DNA of 60,296 bases from Kitasatospora sp. GAS204B (GTDB lineage: Bacteria > Actinomycetota > Actinomycetes > Streptomycetales > Streptomycetaceae), in the NCBI RefSeq assembly GCF_029892155.1, contig NZ_JARZAG010000039.1, forward strand, positions 1-60,296, read 5' to 3'. Positions 29,605-37,490 of the stretch are shown one piece after another. The notes under the pieces were generated by a model. That model made no database searches, was not told where the DNA came from, and saw only the letters and a list, made by a program, of their open reading frames with translations. The position numbers were made by a program, and so were the translations under genes. How positions within the stretch are numbered: position 1 is the first letter of the stretch; every line of letters starts with the position of its first letter.

Positions 29605-32600
29605 ATGGCTGGTGACCTGTGGGGCGGCGACCCGGCGGAGCCGGGTGGGGCGCTGGTCGGGATCAGCACGAGCGCCGGGCGCACGCTCGGGCACGGGTTC
29701 TGGGCCGACCTGACCGGCACGGTCCTCACCGCCGACGAGGTGGTGGCCGAGGCCGCCGCGCGCGGGGAGGGGCTGCGGGTGCGGACGGCGGCCGGGGAGT
29801 CCCGTGCGGTCGGGCCGGGCGCGCTGACCCGCTGCGCCGACCTCGGGCTGGCCTGGCTGACGACGAGTCAGGGCACGGCCGGCGCACCGCTGCCGGTGGC
29901 CGAGGCAGCCCCGGCGCCCGGACAGGACGTGCTGCTGCCCGGCATCGGCCGCGGTGCGCTGATCGGCACCGCGGGCGCGCTGACCGGCGGCCCCGGCCGG
30001 CAGGCGGGGCTGCTGTCGGGCGTGCTGCTGCTCGAGCTGCCACCCGGGACGGATCCGGTGGCCGGCCTGCCGGTGCTCGACCCCGCGACCGGCGTGGTGC
30101 TCGGCCTGCTGGCCCCCGGTCTGCGCGGGCTGCCGGCCGACCGGGCCGGCGCGATCCCGCTGGCCGCCGCCGCTCGGGCCGCCGGCCCGGCGGAGCTCGC
30201 CGCGTTGCTGGGCCGCAACGCGGTCGCCGCGCCCGCCTACGGGCCGGCGCTCAACCTGGGCGGGGCGCTCCGCCTGGCGTCCCGCCAGCTCGCGGCGGCG
30301 AGCGCCGGACCGGGCCGGATCGCCGAGCTGGCCGCCGACCGGGTGGAGCGAGCCGACGGCCTGTGCGGCGAGGAGCCGGGGGTGCCGCTGACGGTCCTGG
30401 TCGGCGAGCCCGGCAGCGGGCGCAGTACCGAGCTCGCGGCGCTCACGGTGCGCCGGTCCGGCGTCGCCACGCCGCTGCCGACCCTCTGGCTGCGCGGCGC
30501 CGACCTGCGGGCGCCGGACCGTTGCCTGCGCGCGGCCCTGGCCAGGACGCTGGCCCGGCTCGCCGCCGGGGTGGACGAGGCGGCGCTGGCCCGGGTCTGC
30601 GCGGCCGGCGGTCGGCCGCTGCTGGTGGTGCTGGACGCGCCGGAGGAGGCGCCCGGAGCGCTCGGAGCGGCCTGGTGGACGGCGACGCTGGCCTGGCTGA
30701 CCGAGGCGCCCGCCCGGTTGCTGGTGGCCTGCCGTCCGGAGAGCTGGGAGCAGTACGCGGCAGCCCTCGACCCGGCGCCGCCGGGGCCGGACGGGTCGGT
30801 GCGGCTGCACCGGCTCAGCCCGCTCGGCGGGCCGGCCCTGGAACTTGCCGCGCGCAGCCACGGGGTGACGGTGAGTCAGCAGTCGGTGAGCCCGCTGTTG
30901 CTCCGGCTGGCGGGCGAGCTGCGGGCCGCCGGTGCCGACCCGACGGGGGCGGGCCCGGCCGAGCTGTACCAGGGGTGGCTCGACCTGCGCTGCCTGCGGA
31001 TCGCCGAGCGGCTCGCCCGCGAGGGGGTGCGCCCCGCCTCGCACCGCAAGGGCGGCACGGCGCCGGTTACCGTGATCGCGCCGCAGCGGGTGCGCCGGCT
31101 CGCGATGGCGGCGGCCGGACGGGTGCACGAGGCGGCCCGCCGGATGCTCGGGCCGGGGCAGGGCGGGCTGGCGCCGGCGGTGTTCGAGGAGCTGTTCCCG
31201 GCAGCCGGCGGCTGGGCGGCGGCGGTGCTCGCGGACGGGCTCTTCGTGCCGGCGGGCGAGGGCTACCGGCTGGCGCACGAGGAGGTCGCGGACTGGCTGC
31301 AGGGCCAGCACCTGGACCTGGACGCGGCGCTGCGCCTGCTGCTGGCGGACGACGACCGCCCCGGCGCCCGGCGGACGATGCCCCGGCACCGGGTGGGCGC
31401 GGTGGAGGCGGCGCTGCGTTCGCTCGCACGAGTGCGCGGGGCGGCCGGGCTCGACCCGTGGCTGCGCCGGCTCTGGCGCCCGCTGGCCCGGCCGGACGCG
31501 GCGGACGGTGACCAACTGGGCGATGACCAGCAGGCCGGCGAGGTGCACTGGTGGGCGGCCCGGCTACTGGCGGCCGGCCTGCGGGCCAGCCCGGACCCCG
31601 AAACGCACCAGGAGCTGCTGGAGCTGCTGGCGGAGCGGATCGCGCAGTCGGCGGCCTCGGCACGGACGGGCTCGGCGCGGACGGCGACGACGCCGGGGTC
31701 GCAGGCCCGCTTCGGCCTCGGGTTCTGGGCCGACCTCGCCCTGCCGCCGGAGCGCTGCTGGGCGCTGCTACGGCTGCTGGTCCGGGCGGACGGCCCGGAG
31801 CAGGGCTTCCTCGCCGCGGCGGTGGCCCGGCTCGCCGCGACGGGGGCGGCGGCCTTCCCACCGCTGTGCCGCTGGTTCGAGGACGGCCGCGCCCTGCCCG
31901 CCCGTCCCGGGGCGAGTGTCGCCGACCTCGCGCACGACCTGCTCTTCGCCCACCGGGCCCTGGGCGTCGACGAGTTGACGGAGGCACTGGTGGCCACCGC
32001 CCACCCGCGCGCCGACGCACTGCTGACCGTGCTCGCGGTCGAGGAACCCTCCGCGCTCTGCCGTGCCGTCGACCGGTGGAGCCACGACGCCCGCCCCGAG
32101 CGCCACGTGGCGGCCGCCGTGCACGCGCTGCGCGCCGCCCCGTACGCCACCGGCGCGGGGCGCGAGCTGCTGCGCCACACCGCGCTCACCCTGCTCGCCC
32201 GGGAGACCGAACCGGGCCTGCACGGAGCCGCGCTGGCGCTGCTGGTCCGTGATCCGGTCAGCCGGGCCCGGCACCTGACCGCCGCACTGGCGGCGTACGC
32301 GGCCGACGACCCATTCGTCAGCCCGGAGGTGCTGGGCCTGGCGCTGGCCACCGATGCCGCTGCCGTGCTGGCCGCCTTCGAGGCCCGCCTGGCGCGTCCG
32401 GGACCCGGCGCGGCAGCCGTGCTGCGGGTGCTCGCGGACGCCCCGGCCCAGGGCACCGGGGCCGGAGCCGGGGCGCCGGGCGGGCTGCCCGATCCGGCCA
32501 CCCGGCTGGCCGGGCGCCTGCTGCGGGACCGTCCGGAGCGGGCCGAGCTGGTCGCCGAGTACCTGAACCGGCGGCTGACCCTCGGGACGGCGGGCCGGGG

Positions 32601-33156
32601 CGACCTGACCGCGCTGCTCGGCGCGCCCGGTGAGCGGCCGGCGCCGGTCCGGCGCGCCTTCGCGCTGGTCCTGGCCGCACCGCAGGACGCCGCGGGGCGG
32701 CACGATCCGGAGCCGGCGAACGCGCTGCGCCGCGAGCTCCTGGACCGGCTGCTGGCCACCGAGCGGGATCCGGCGGTGCTGGCCCCGGTCCTGGAGCGGC
32801 TGGCCAACGGCACCGCCCGCCAGGACCCGGGGCGGGCCCGCGCGGTGGTTTGCCGGATCGCGGACGCCTGGGAGCGCGGTGACGGCGGGCCGGAGCGCTG
32901 GGACGCGCTGCTGGTGCGCTGCGCGGGCCGCAGCGCCGACTTCGCGCAGCTGCTCGCCGAGTGGCCCGCCACTGCCCGGCCACTGGCCGGCGGGCCGTTG
33001 CTGGCCCGGATGCGCGGGCTGCTCGCGCAGGGCCGCGACCCGCAGTACGCGGCGGCCGAGGCCGAGCGCACGCCGGTGCGGGCGGTGACGGCCGTGCTGC
33101 CGCACGCAGCGGGTGTTCCGGTGCCGGGGCGCGGAGCGGCGCATGGCACGCTATAG
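29605..33156 (+). CDS. Large P-loop (STAND/NACHT-like) protein with degenerate trypsin-like domain
   Basis: Unusually large protein of 1183 residues, between truB and ribF. N-terminal ~200 residues have the chymotrypsin-fold layout (GHGFWADLTGTVLTADEVV, DLGLAWL, GLPVLDPATGVVLGLLAPGL), but the usual catalytic His (in TAAH) and Ser (in GxSGxP) positions carry Asp-Glu and Leu, so proteolysis is doubtful. Next comes a P-loop: Walker A GEPGSGRST (about 267-275), Walker B LLVVLDAPEE (about 340), then LLVACRPESWE like the Arg motif of NACHT/STAND ATPases. The remaining ~600 residues are Ala/Leu/Arg-rich helices, HEAT-like. ATG 29605 follows GGGGAGGGCAG. Role unknown; a conserved gene here in other streptomycetes is my recollection. 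Confidence 0.78.
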   Translation: MAGDLWGGDPAEPGGALVGISTSAGRTLGHGFWADLTGTVLTADEVVAEAAARGEGLRVRTAAGESRAVGPGALTRCADLGLAWLTTSQGTAGAPLPVAEAAPAPGQDVLLPGIGRGALIGTAGALTGGPGRQAGLLSGVLLLELPPGTDPVAGLPVLDPATGVVLGLLAPGLRGLPADRAGAIPLAAAARAAGPAELAALLGRNAVAAPAYGPALNLGGALRLASRQLAAASAGPGRIAELAADRVERADGLCGEEPGVPLTVLVGEPGSGRSTELAALTVRRSGVATPLPTLWLRGADLRAPDRCLRAALARTLARLAAGVDEAALARVCAAGGRPLLVVLDAPEEAPGALGAAWWTATLAWLTEAPARLLVACRPESWEQYAAALDPAPPGPDGSVRLHRLSPLGGPALELAARSHGVTVSQQSVSPLLLRLAGELRAAGADPTGAGPAELYQGWLDLRCLRIAERLAREGVRPASHRKGGTAPVTVIAPQRVRRLAMAAAGRVHEAARRMLGPGQGGLAPAVFEELFPAAGGWAAAVLADGLFVPAGEGYRLAHEEVADWLQGQHLDLDAALRLLLADDDRPGARRTMPRHRVGAVEAALRSLARVRGAAGLDPWLRRLWRPLARPDAADGDQLGDDQQAGEVHWWAARLLAAGLRASPDPETHQELLELLAERIAQSAASARTGSARTATTPGSQARFGLGFWADLALPPERCWALLRLLVRADGPEQGFLAAAVARLAATGAAAFPPLCRWFEDGRALPARPGASVADLAHDLLFAHRALGVDELTEALVATAHPRADALLTVLAVEEPSALCRAVDRWSHDARPERHVAAAVHALRAAPYATGAGRELLRHTALTLLARETEPGLHGAALALLVRDPVSRARHLTAALAAYAADDPFVSPEVLGLALATDAAAVLAAFEARLARPGPGAAAVLRVLADAPAQGTGAGAGAPGGLPDPATRLAGRLLRDRPERAELVAEYLNRRLTLGTAGRGDLTALLGAPGERPAPVRRAFALVLAAPQDAAGRHDPEPANALRRELLDRLLATERDPAVLAPVLERLANGTARQDPGRARAVVCRIADAWERGDGGPERWDALLVRCAGRSADFAQLLAEWPATARPLAGGPLLARMRGLLAQGRDPQYAAAEAERTPVRAVTAVLPHAAGVPVPGRGAAHGTL

Positions 33157-33207
33157 GGGATCGAGTTCGAGCATGTGAGCAGTGGCGGAAGAAGAGGAGC
33201 GGTCAGG

Positions 33208-34152
33208 GTGCAGCGCTGGCGTGGCCTGGAGGATATTCCCGGCGACTGGGGACGCAGCGTCGTCACCATCGGTTCCTTCGACGGTGTGCACCTCGGGCAC
33301 CAGCTGATCATCAACCGGGCCGTCGCCCGGGCTCGTGAACTGGGCGTCAAGGCCGTGGTGGTGACCTTCGACCCGCACCCGAGCGAGGTGGTCCGCCCCG
33401 GCAGCCACCCGCCGCTGCTGGCCCCGCACCCGCGTCGGGCCGAGCTGATGGCGACGCTCGGCGTGGACGCCGTGCTGGTGCTGCCGTTCACCATGGAGTT
33501 CTCGAAGGAGTCGCCGCAGACCTTCGTCCGGCAGGTGCTGGTGGACGCCCTGCACGCGCGACTGGTGATCGAGGGCCCGAACTTCCGGTTCGGGCACAAG
33601 GCGGCGGGCGATGTCGCGCTGCTGGCCGAGCTGGGCCGGGCCGCGGACTTCGAGGTCGAGCTGGTCGACCTGCAGGTGCGCGGCGCGGCGGGCGGCGGCG
33701 AGCCGTTCTCCTCCACGCTGGTGCGCCGGCTGGTCGCCGCGGGCGACATGGCCGGGGCCGGTGAGGTGCTCGGCCGTCCGCACCGGGTCGAGGGGATCGT
33801 GGTGCGCGGTGCGCAGCGCGGTCGCGACCTGGGCTTCCCGACCGCGAACGTGGACACGGTGCCGCACAGCGCGATCCCGGCCGACGGGGTGTACGCGGGG
33901 TGGCTGACGGTCGGGGACGAGCGGATGCCGGCCGCCATCTCGGTCGGCACCAACCCGACCTTCGACGGCACCGCCCGCACCGTGGAGGCCTACGCGATCG
34001 ACCGGGTCGGCCTGGACCTGTACGGGCTGCACGTGGCGGTCGACTTCCTCGCCTTCCTGCGCGGGATGGAGAAGTTCGACACCATCGAGGCGCTGCTCGA
34101 CCGGATGGCCGACGACGTCAAGCAGGCCCGCGAGCTGACCGAGCAGAGCTGA
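33208..34152 (+). CDS. ribF: Bifunctional riboflavin kinase / FAD synthetase
   Basis: Makes FMN from riboflavin, then FAD; 314 residues. The N-terminal FAD-synthetase domain has VVTIGSFDGVHLGHQLI (nucleotidyl-transferase GxFDGxHxGH), VVTFDPHPSE and the EGPNFRFGHKAAGD loop. The C-terminal riboflavin-kinase domain has GRDLGFPTANV, GVYAGWL and AISVGTNPTFDG, then VDFLAFLRGMEKFDTIEAL. GTG 33208 lies eight bases after GAGGAG and 51 bp after the large P-loop gene, so it is likely co-transcribed. Closes the + strand block with the stop palindrome and a terminator. Confidence 0.95.
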   Translation: MQRWRGLEDIPGDWGRSVVTIGSFDGVHLGHQLIINRAVARARELGVKAVVVTFDPHPSEVVRPGSHPPLLAPHPRRAELMATLGVDAVLVLPFTMEFSKESPQTFVRQVLVDALHARLVIEGPNFRFGHKAAGDVALLAELGRAADFEVELVDLQVRGAAGGGEPFSSTLVRRLVAAGDMAGAGEVLGRPHRVEGIVVRGAQRGRDLGFPTANVDTVPHSAIPADGVYAGWLTVGDERMPAAISVGTNPTFDGTARTVEAYAIDRVGLDLYGLHVAVDFLAFLRGMEKFDTIEALLDRMADDVKQARELTEQS

Positions 34153-34162
34153 CGGTCCGTCA
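34150..34162 (+). repeat. Stop-codon palindrome TGACG-GTC-CGTCA
   Basis: Third copy of the palindrome built on a TGA stop, here that of ribF, ten bases before the terminator stem. Confidence 0.7.
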
Positions 34163-34172
34163 ACAGAACGCC

Positions 34173-34214
34173 CCGCGGCGCCCGCCCCGATACGCATCGG
34201 GGCGGGCGCCGCGG
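34173..34214. terminator. Bidirectional terminator between ribF and the EspI-like gene
   Basis: Perfect 19-bp stem (34173-34191 with 34196-34214) and an ACGC tetraloop between convergent genes; the longest perfect terminator stem in the window. Confidence 0.85.
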
Positions 34215-34221
34215 CATCGGC

Positions 34222-36534
34222 TCACTGCTGCGCGGGCGGCGGCGGGTAACCGTAGCCGGGCTGCTGCGGGGGCTGCGGCTGCCCGTGGTCGGGCTGCTGC
34301 TGCGCCCACTCCGGCGGCAGCGCCTGCTGCGGCGGGCCCGGCTGCTGCGGGGCACCGGGCGGAGGGTAACCGTAGCCCGGCGGCGGGCCCTGCTGTCCGG
34401 GCTGCCCCGGCTGGGGTGCCCACGGCTGGGCCGGCGGCGGCGCGCCCCACGGCTGGCCGCCCTCCTGCGCCGGGTAGCCCTGGCCCTCCGGACCCGGCTG
34501 CCCCCACGGCTGCTGCTGCGGCGACACCGGTCCGGGCTGACCGGTCCACTGCTGCTGCGGCGGCACCCCCGGCTGCTGCTGCGCCTGCTGCTGCCAGCCG
34601 CTGCTCTGGTGGGCGGCCTGCTGGGCCCGGACGATGTCCTCGCCGACCAGCGTGGCCAGCTCGAAGTAGGCCTCGCGGACCTTGGGCCGCATCATCTCCA
34701 GGTTGACCTCGGCACCGGCCGCCAGGCTCTCGTCGAAGGGCACCACGACGACGCCGCGGCAGCGGGTCTCGAAGTGCGCGACGATGTCCTCGATCCGGAT
34801 CATCTTGCTGGTCTCGCGCACCCCGGAGACGACGGTGATGCTGCGCTGGACCAGGTCCGCGTAGCCGTGCGCGGAGAGCCAGTCCAGCGTGGTGCTGGCG
34901 CTGCTGGCGCCGTCCACGCTCGGAGTGGCGACGATGATCAGCTGGTCGGCCAGGTCGAGCACCCCGCGCATCGCGCTGTAGAGCAGCCCGGTGCCGGAGT
35001 CGGTCAGGATGATCGGGTACTGGCGGCCCAGCACGTCGATCACCTGGCGGTAGTCGGAGTCGTTGAAGGTGGTGGAGACCGCCGGGTCGACGTCGTTCGC
35101 CAGGATCTCCAGGCCGGAGTTCTGGTCCTGCGAGGTGAACTGGCGGATGTCCATGTAGCTGCGCAGGTGCGGGATCGCGGTCACCAGGTCGCGGATGGTC
35201 GCGCCGGTCTGACGCTTGATCCGGCGGCCCAGGGTGCCCGCGTCAGGGTTGGCGTCGATCGCGATCACCTTGTCCTGGCGCTCGCTGGCCAGGGTGGCCC
35301 CGAGCGAGGTGGTGGTCGTGGTCTTGCCGACACCGCCCTTGAGGCTGATCACCGCGATCCGGTAGCAGCTCATCACCGGAGTGCGGATGATCGTCAGCTT
35401 GCGCTCGCGCTCGGCCTGCGCGGCCTTGCCGCCGAACTTCAGCCGCGGCGCCTGGCGCTGCTGCTTGGGCTGGCTGCGCAGCAGGCGGTCGGAGGAGAGC
35501 TCCACGGCGGCGGTGTAGCCGAGCGGGGCGCCGTGCGCGGTCGGCTGCTGGGCGCCCGGCTGCTGGAAGGCTGCGGGTGGCTGCGGGACGGCCTGCTGGT
35601 GCGGGTAGGCCACCGGCGCCGGGTAGGGCTGGGCGACCGGGGGACCCGCCTGCGGCGGGAGCTGCCCGGGCTGGCCGGTGCCGGGCGCCGGCCAGCCGCC
35701 CTGGCGCGGGTCGACCGGGCCGGTCTGCGGGGCGTTGGCCTGCGGGGCGTTGGCCTGCGGCACACCCGGCTGAGGAACGCCCGGCTGCGGCATGCCCTGC
35801 TGAGGCATGCCCGGCTGCGGGGCGGCCGGCGGCTGCGCCCACGGGGCGCCGGGGCCGGGCGGCGCGACCTCGACCGCAGGCTGCGGCTGGGCGGGTGCCA
35901 TCGGTTGGGCGTGCTGCTGCTGGCCCTGCTGCGGCTGCTGCTGGCCCGGCTGCAGGTGCGCGGGGTAGGCGCTGGGCGGGTAGGCGCTGTTGGGGTAGCC
36001 GTAGCCGGGCTGCGGCGGGCCGGCCTGGTAGCCACCCTGCTCGGGGCCGGGCCAGCCGGGCGGACCGGGCTGGACAGGCTGAGGCTGGGCGGGCGGCCCC
36101 GCCTGGACGGGCGGGCCGGGCTGGACAGGCTGGGCAGGCGGCCCGGGCTGCACGGGCGCCGCGGGCTGGGCGGCGGCGACCGGCTCGACGGCGACCGGCG
36201 CACTCGGCACGACCGGGGGCGTGGCCGCGGTCACGGCCGGCGCGGCCGGTACCGACTCGGCGGCCGGTGCCGGTGCGGGCGCCGCAACCGGCGCGCTCGA
36301 CTGCGGCGCGGGCGCCACGGGCAGGTCGGCCGCCGGCGCCGCGGGCGGCGTCGCTACGGTTTCCGGCGCCGAGGCGGCCGCGGGCACCGGTGGGGTCGCC
36401 ACGGCCGGCGCAGCCGGTGCCGCCTCGCCCTGGGTGTACCAGGACGGGGGAGTGTAGTCGGGGGCGTCGGACCAGTCGTCGTCGTCCTCCGCCGCATTGT
36501 CGCCGACGTAGACGCCGTCCCGATCGCTACTCAC
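34222..36534 (-). CDS. EspI-like MinD/ParA ATPase of the type VII secretion locus
   Basis: 770-residue protein. The N-terminal ~330 residues are low-complexity Pro/Ala/Gln/Gly (repeated QPGPP, PQPGVP and PQANAP units) after an acidic start (VSSDRDGVYVGDN, DDDDWSD). The ATPase domain begins near residue 385: deviant Walker A SLKGGVGKTTTTTSLG (about 395-410), IDANPDAGTLG and DSGTGL. The Gln/Pro-rich tail (about 640-770) is again disordered. This layout matches mycobacterial EspI and other ESX-associated MinD-like proteins, which modulate type VII secretion. Likely cytosolic or membrane-recruited. GTG 36534 follows AGGGAGCCC. The low-complexity parts make alignment-based calls outside the ATPase unreliable. 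Confidence 0.82.
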   Translation of the reverse strand: MSSDRDGVYVGDNAAEDDDDWSDAPDYTPPSWYTQGEAAPAAPAVATPPVPAAASAPETVATPPAAPAADLPVAPAPQSSAPVAAPAPAPAAESVPAAPAVTAATPPVVPSAPVAVEPVAAAQPAAPVQPGPPAQPVQPGPPVQAGPPAQPQPVQPGPPGWPGPEQGGYQAGPPQPGYGYPNSAYPPSAYPAHLQPGQQQPQQGQQQHAQPMAPAQPQPAVEVAPPGPGAPWAQPPAAPQPGMPQQGMPQPGVPQPGVPQANAPQANAPQTGPVDPRQGGWPAPGTGQPGQLPPQAGPPVAQPYPAPVAYPHQQAVPQPPAAFQQPGAQQPTAHGAPLGYTAAVELSSDRLLRSQPKQQRQAPRLKFGGKAAQAERERKLTIIRTPVMSCYRIAVISLKGGVGKTTTTTSLGATLASERQDKVIAIDANPDAGTLGRRIKRQTGATIRDLVTAIPHLRSYMDIRQFTSQDQNSGLEILANDVDPAVSTTFNDSDYRQVIDVLGRQYPIILTDSGTGLLYSAMRGVLDLADQLIIVATPSVDGASSASTTLDWLSAHGYADLVQRSITVVSGVRETSKMIRIEDIVAHFETRCRGVVVVPFDESLAAGAEVNLEMMRPKVREAYFELATLVGEDIVRAQQAAHQSSGWQQQAQQQPGVPPQQQWTGQPGPVSPQQQPWGQPGPEGQGYPAQEGGQPWGAPPPAQPWAPQPGQPGQQGPPPGYGYPPPGAPQQPGPPQQALPPEWAQQQPDHGQPQPPQQPGYGYPPPPAQQ

Positions 36535-36684
36535 CTTGGGCTCCCTCGTGTTCGCTGCCGCTCTTCGCGGTGCGGTCAGGCACAAGACTAGAACCTGCAC
36601 CTCGCCACGTTGAGTGCGCCGTCGGTTCTGGTCCGAGCCGACGGTCACCCGCACCCCGCCGCAGTCCGTCTGGCCGACCGATCG

Positions 36685-36712
36685 GCGCTGTCACCCGGAC
36701 CGGTGACAGCGC
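36685..36712. terminator. 11-bp hairpin between the unknown ESX gene and the EspI-like gene
   Basis: Perfect stem (36685-36695 with 36702-36712), 6-base loop, eight bases past the stop at 36720 on the minus strand. Its CTGTCACC/GGTGACAG core is shared with the palindrome at 27137. Confidence 0.6.
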
Positions 36713-36719
36713 GGCCGGA

Positions 36720-37490
36720 TCAGTCGACCCGGCGGGCCGGACCCAGCAACTGGTGCTCGGACGCGCCCGGTTCGGTGCGCACGTACTGCCGGCGGATCCG
36801 GGTGGCCCAGAGCGTGATGTCGTCGCCCAGGGTCGGCAGCGCGGCCACGTCCTGGCCGCCCAGCGACAGCACCCGCCCGATCAGCTCCGCCTCCTGCGGG
36901 GCGACCCGCTGCACGCCCACCAGGTCGGCCGCGTTCAGCACCCGGGCCGCGTTCGGGCCGAGGAAGGGCAGCAGGGTCAGGGTGGACTGCCACGGGGTGG
37001 CCGAGAGCCGGCTGCGCGGCGGGCGCGGTCCGAGGTCGCGGACCACCAGGACCGGCGCCGAGACCGAGGCCCCCTGCGCGCCGAGCCGGCCGATCTGGTG
37101 GACCGTCACGCACGGCTGTCCGCCGCCCGCGGCCTGCGCCAGCGGCGCCCAGAGCTGCGGTCGGGCGGTCTCCACGGCCACCCGGGCCCCGGTCGCCGCC
37201 GCCCGCAGCGCGACCACCTGGGCCGTCCAGACACCGCCGACCAGCACCACGTCGTAGGAGGTGGGCCGGAACAGGCCCAGCACCGCGGTCTGCCGCTGCG
37301 GGTCCTCGCCGATCACCACCCCGTCGTCGCCGACCGGCACGCTGAGCGCCGCCAGCTCCTCGGGGTTGAGCACGTGCTGCTCGCGGCGCGGGCCGCGCAG
37401 GCCGAAGCCGGCCCGGATCCGGGTGAGCGGCCTGGGCCGCTCGTCACCGGGCTGCGGGCGGCCGTGGCCGGAGTAGGTCTGGTAGGCCAT
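36720..37490 (-). CDS. Unknown protein coupled to EccE in the ESX locus
   Basis: 256-residue protein that I do not recognise. No signal peptide or membrane helix is obvious. The N-terminus is basic and Pro-rich; a Rossmann-like segment (YDVVLVGGVWTAQVVALRAA, then ARVAVETARP) suggests a nucleotide- or cofactor-binding fold without a P-loop. Its ATG (37490) shares a base with the EccE stop (TGATG), so translational coupling is likely and a role in the secretion machine is plausible. Internal sequence (GDDITLWATRIRRQYVRTEPG) is well formed, with the G/C third-position bias of a real gene. Function unknown. Confidence 0.75.
   Translation of the reverse strand: MAYQTYSGHGRPQPGDERPRPLTRIRAGFGLRGPRREQHVLNPEELAALSVPVGDDGVVIGEDPQRQTAVLGLFRPTSYDVVLVGGVWTAQVVALRAAATGARVAVETARPQLWAPLAQAAGGGQPCVTVHQIGRLGAQGASVSAPVLVVRDLGPRPPRSRLSATPWQSTLTLLPFLGPNAARVLNAADLVGVQRVAPQEAELIGRVLSLGGQDVAALPTLGDDITLWATRIRRQYVRTEPGASEHQLLGPARRVD

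Noticed and set aside
31263..33980. Minus-strand Ser/Arg-rich frame opposite the large P-loop gene and ribF
   Set aside because: Composition-driven shadow crossing two real genes.
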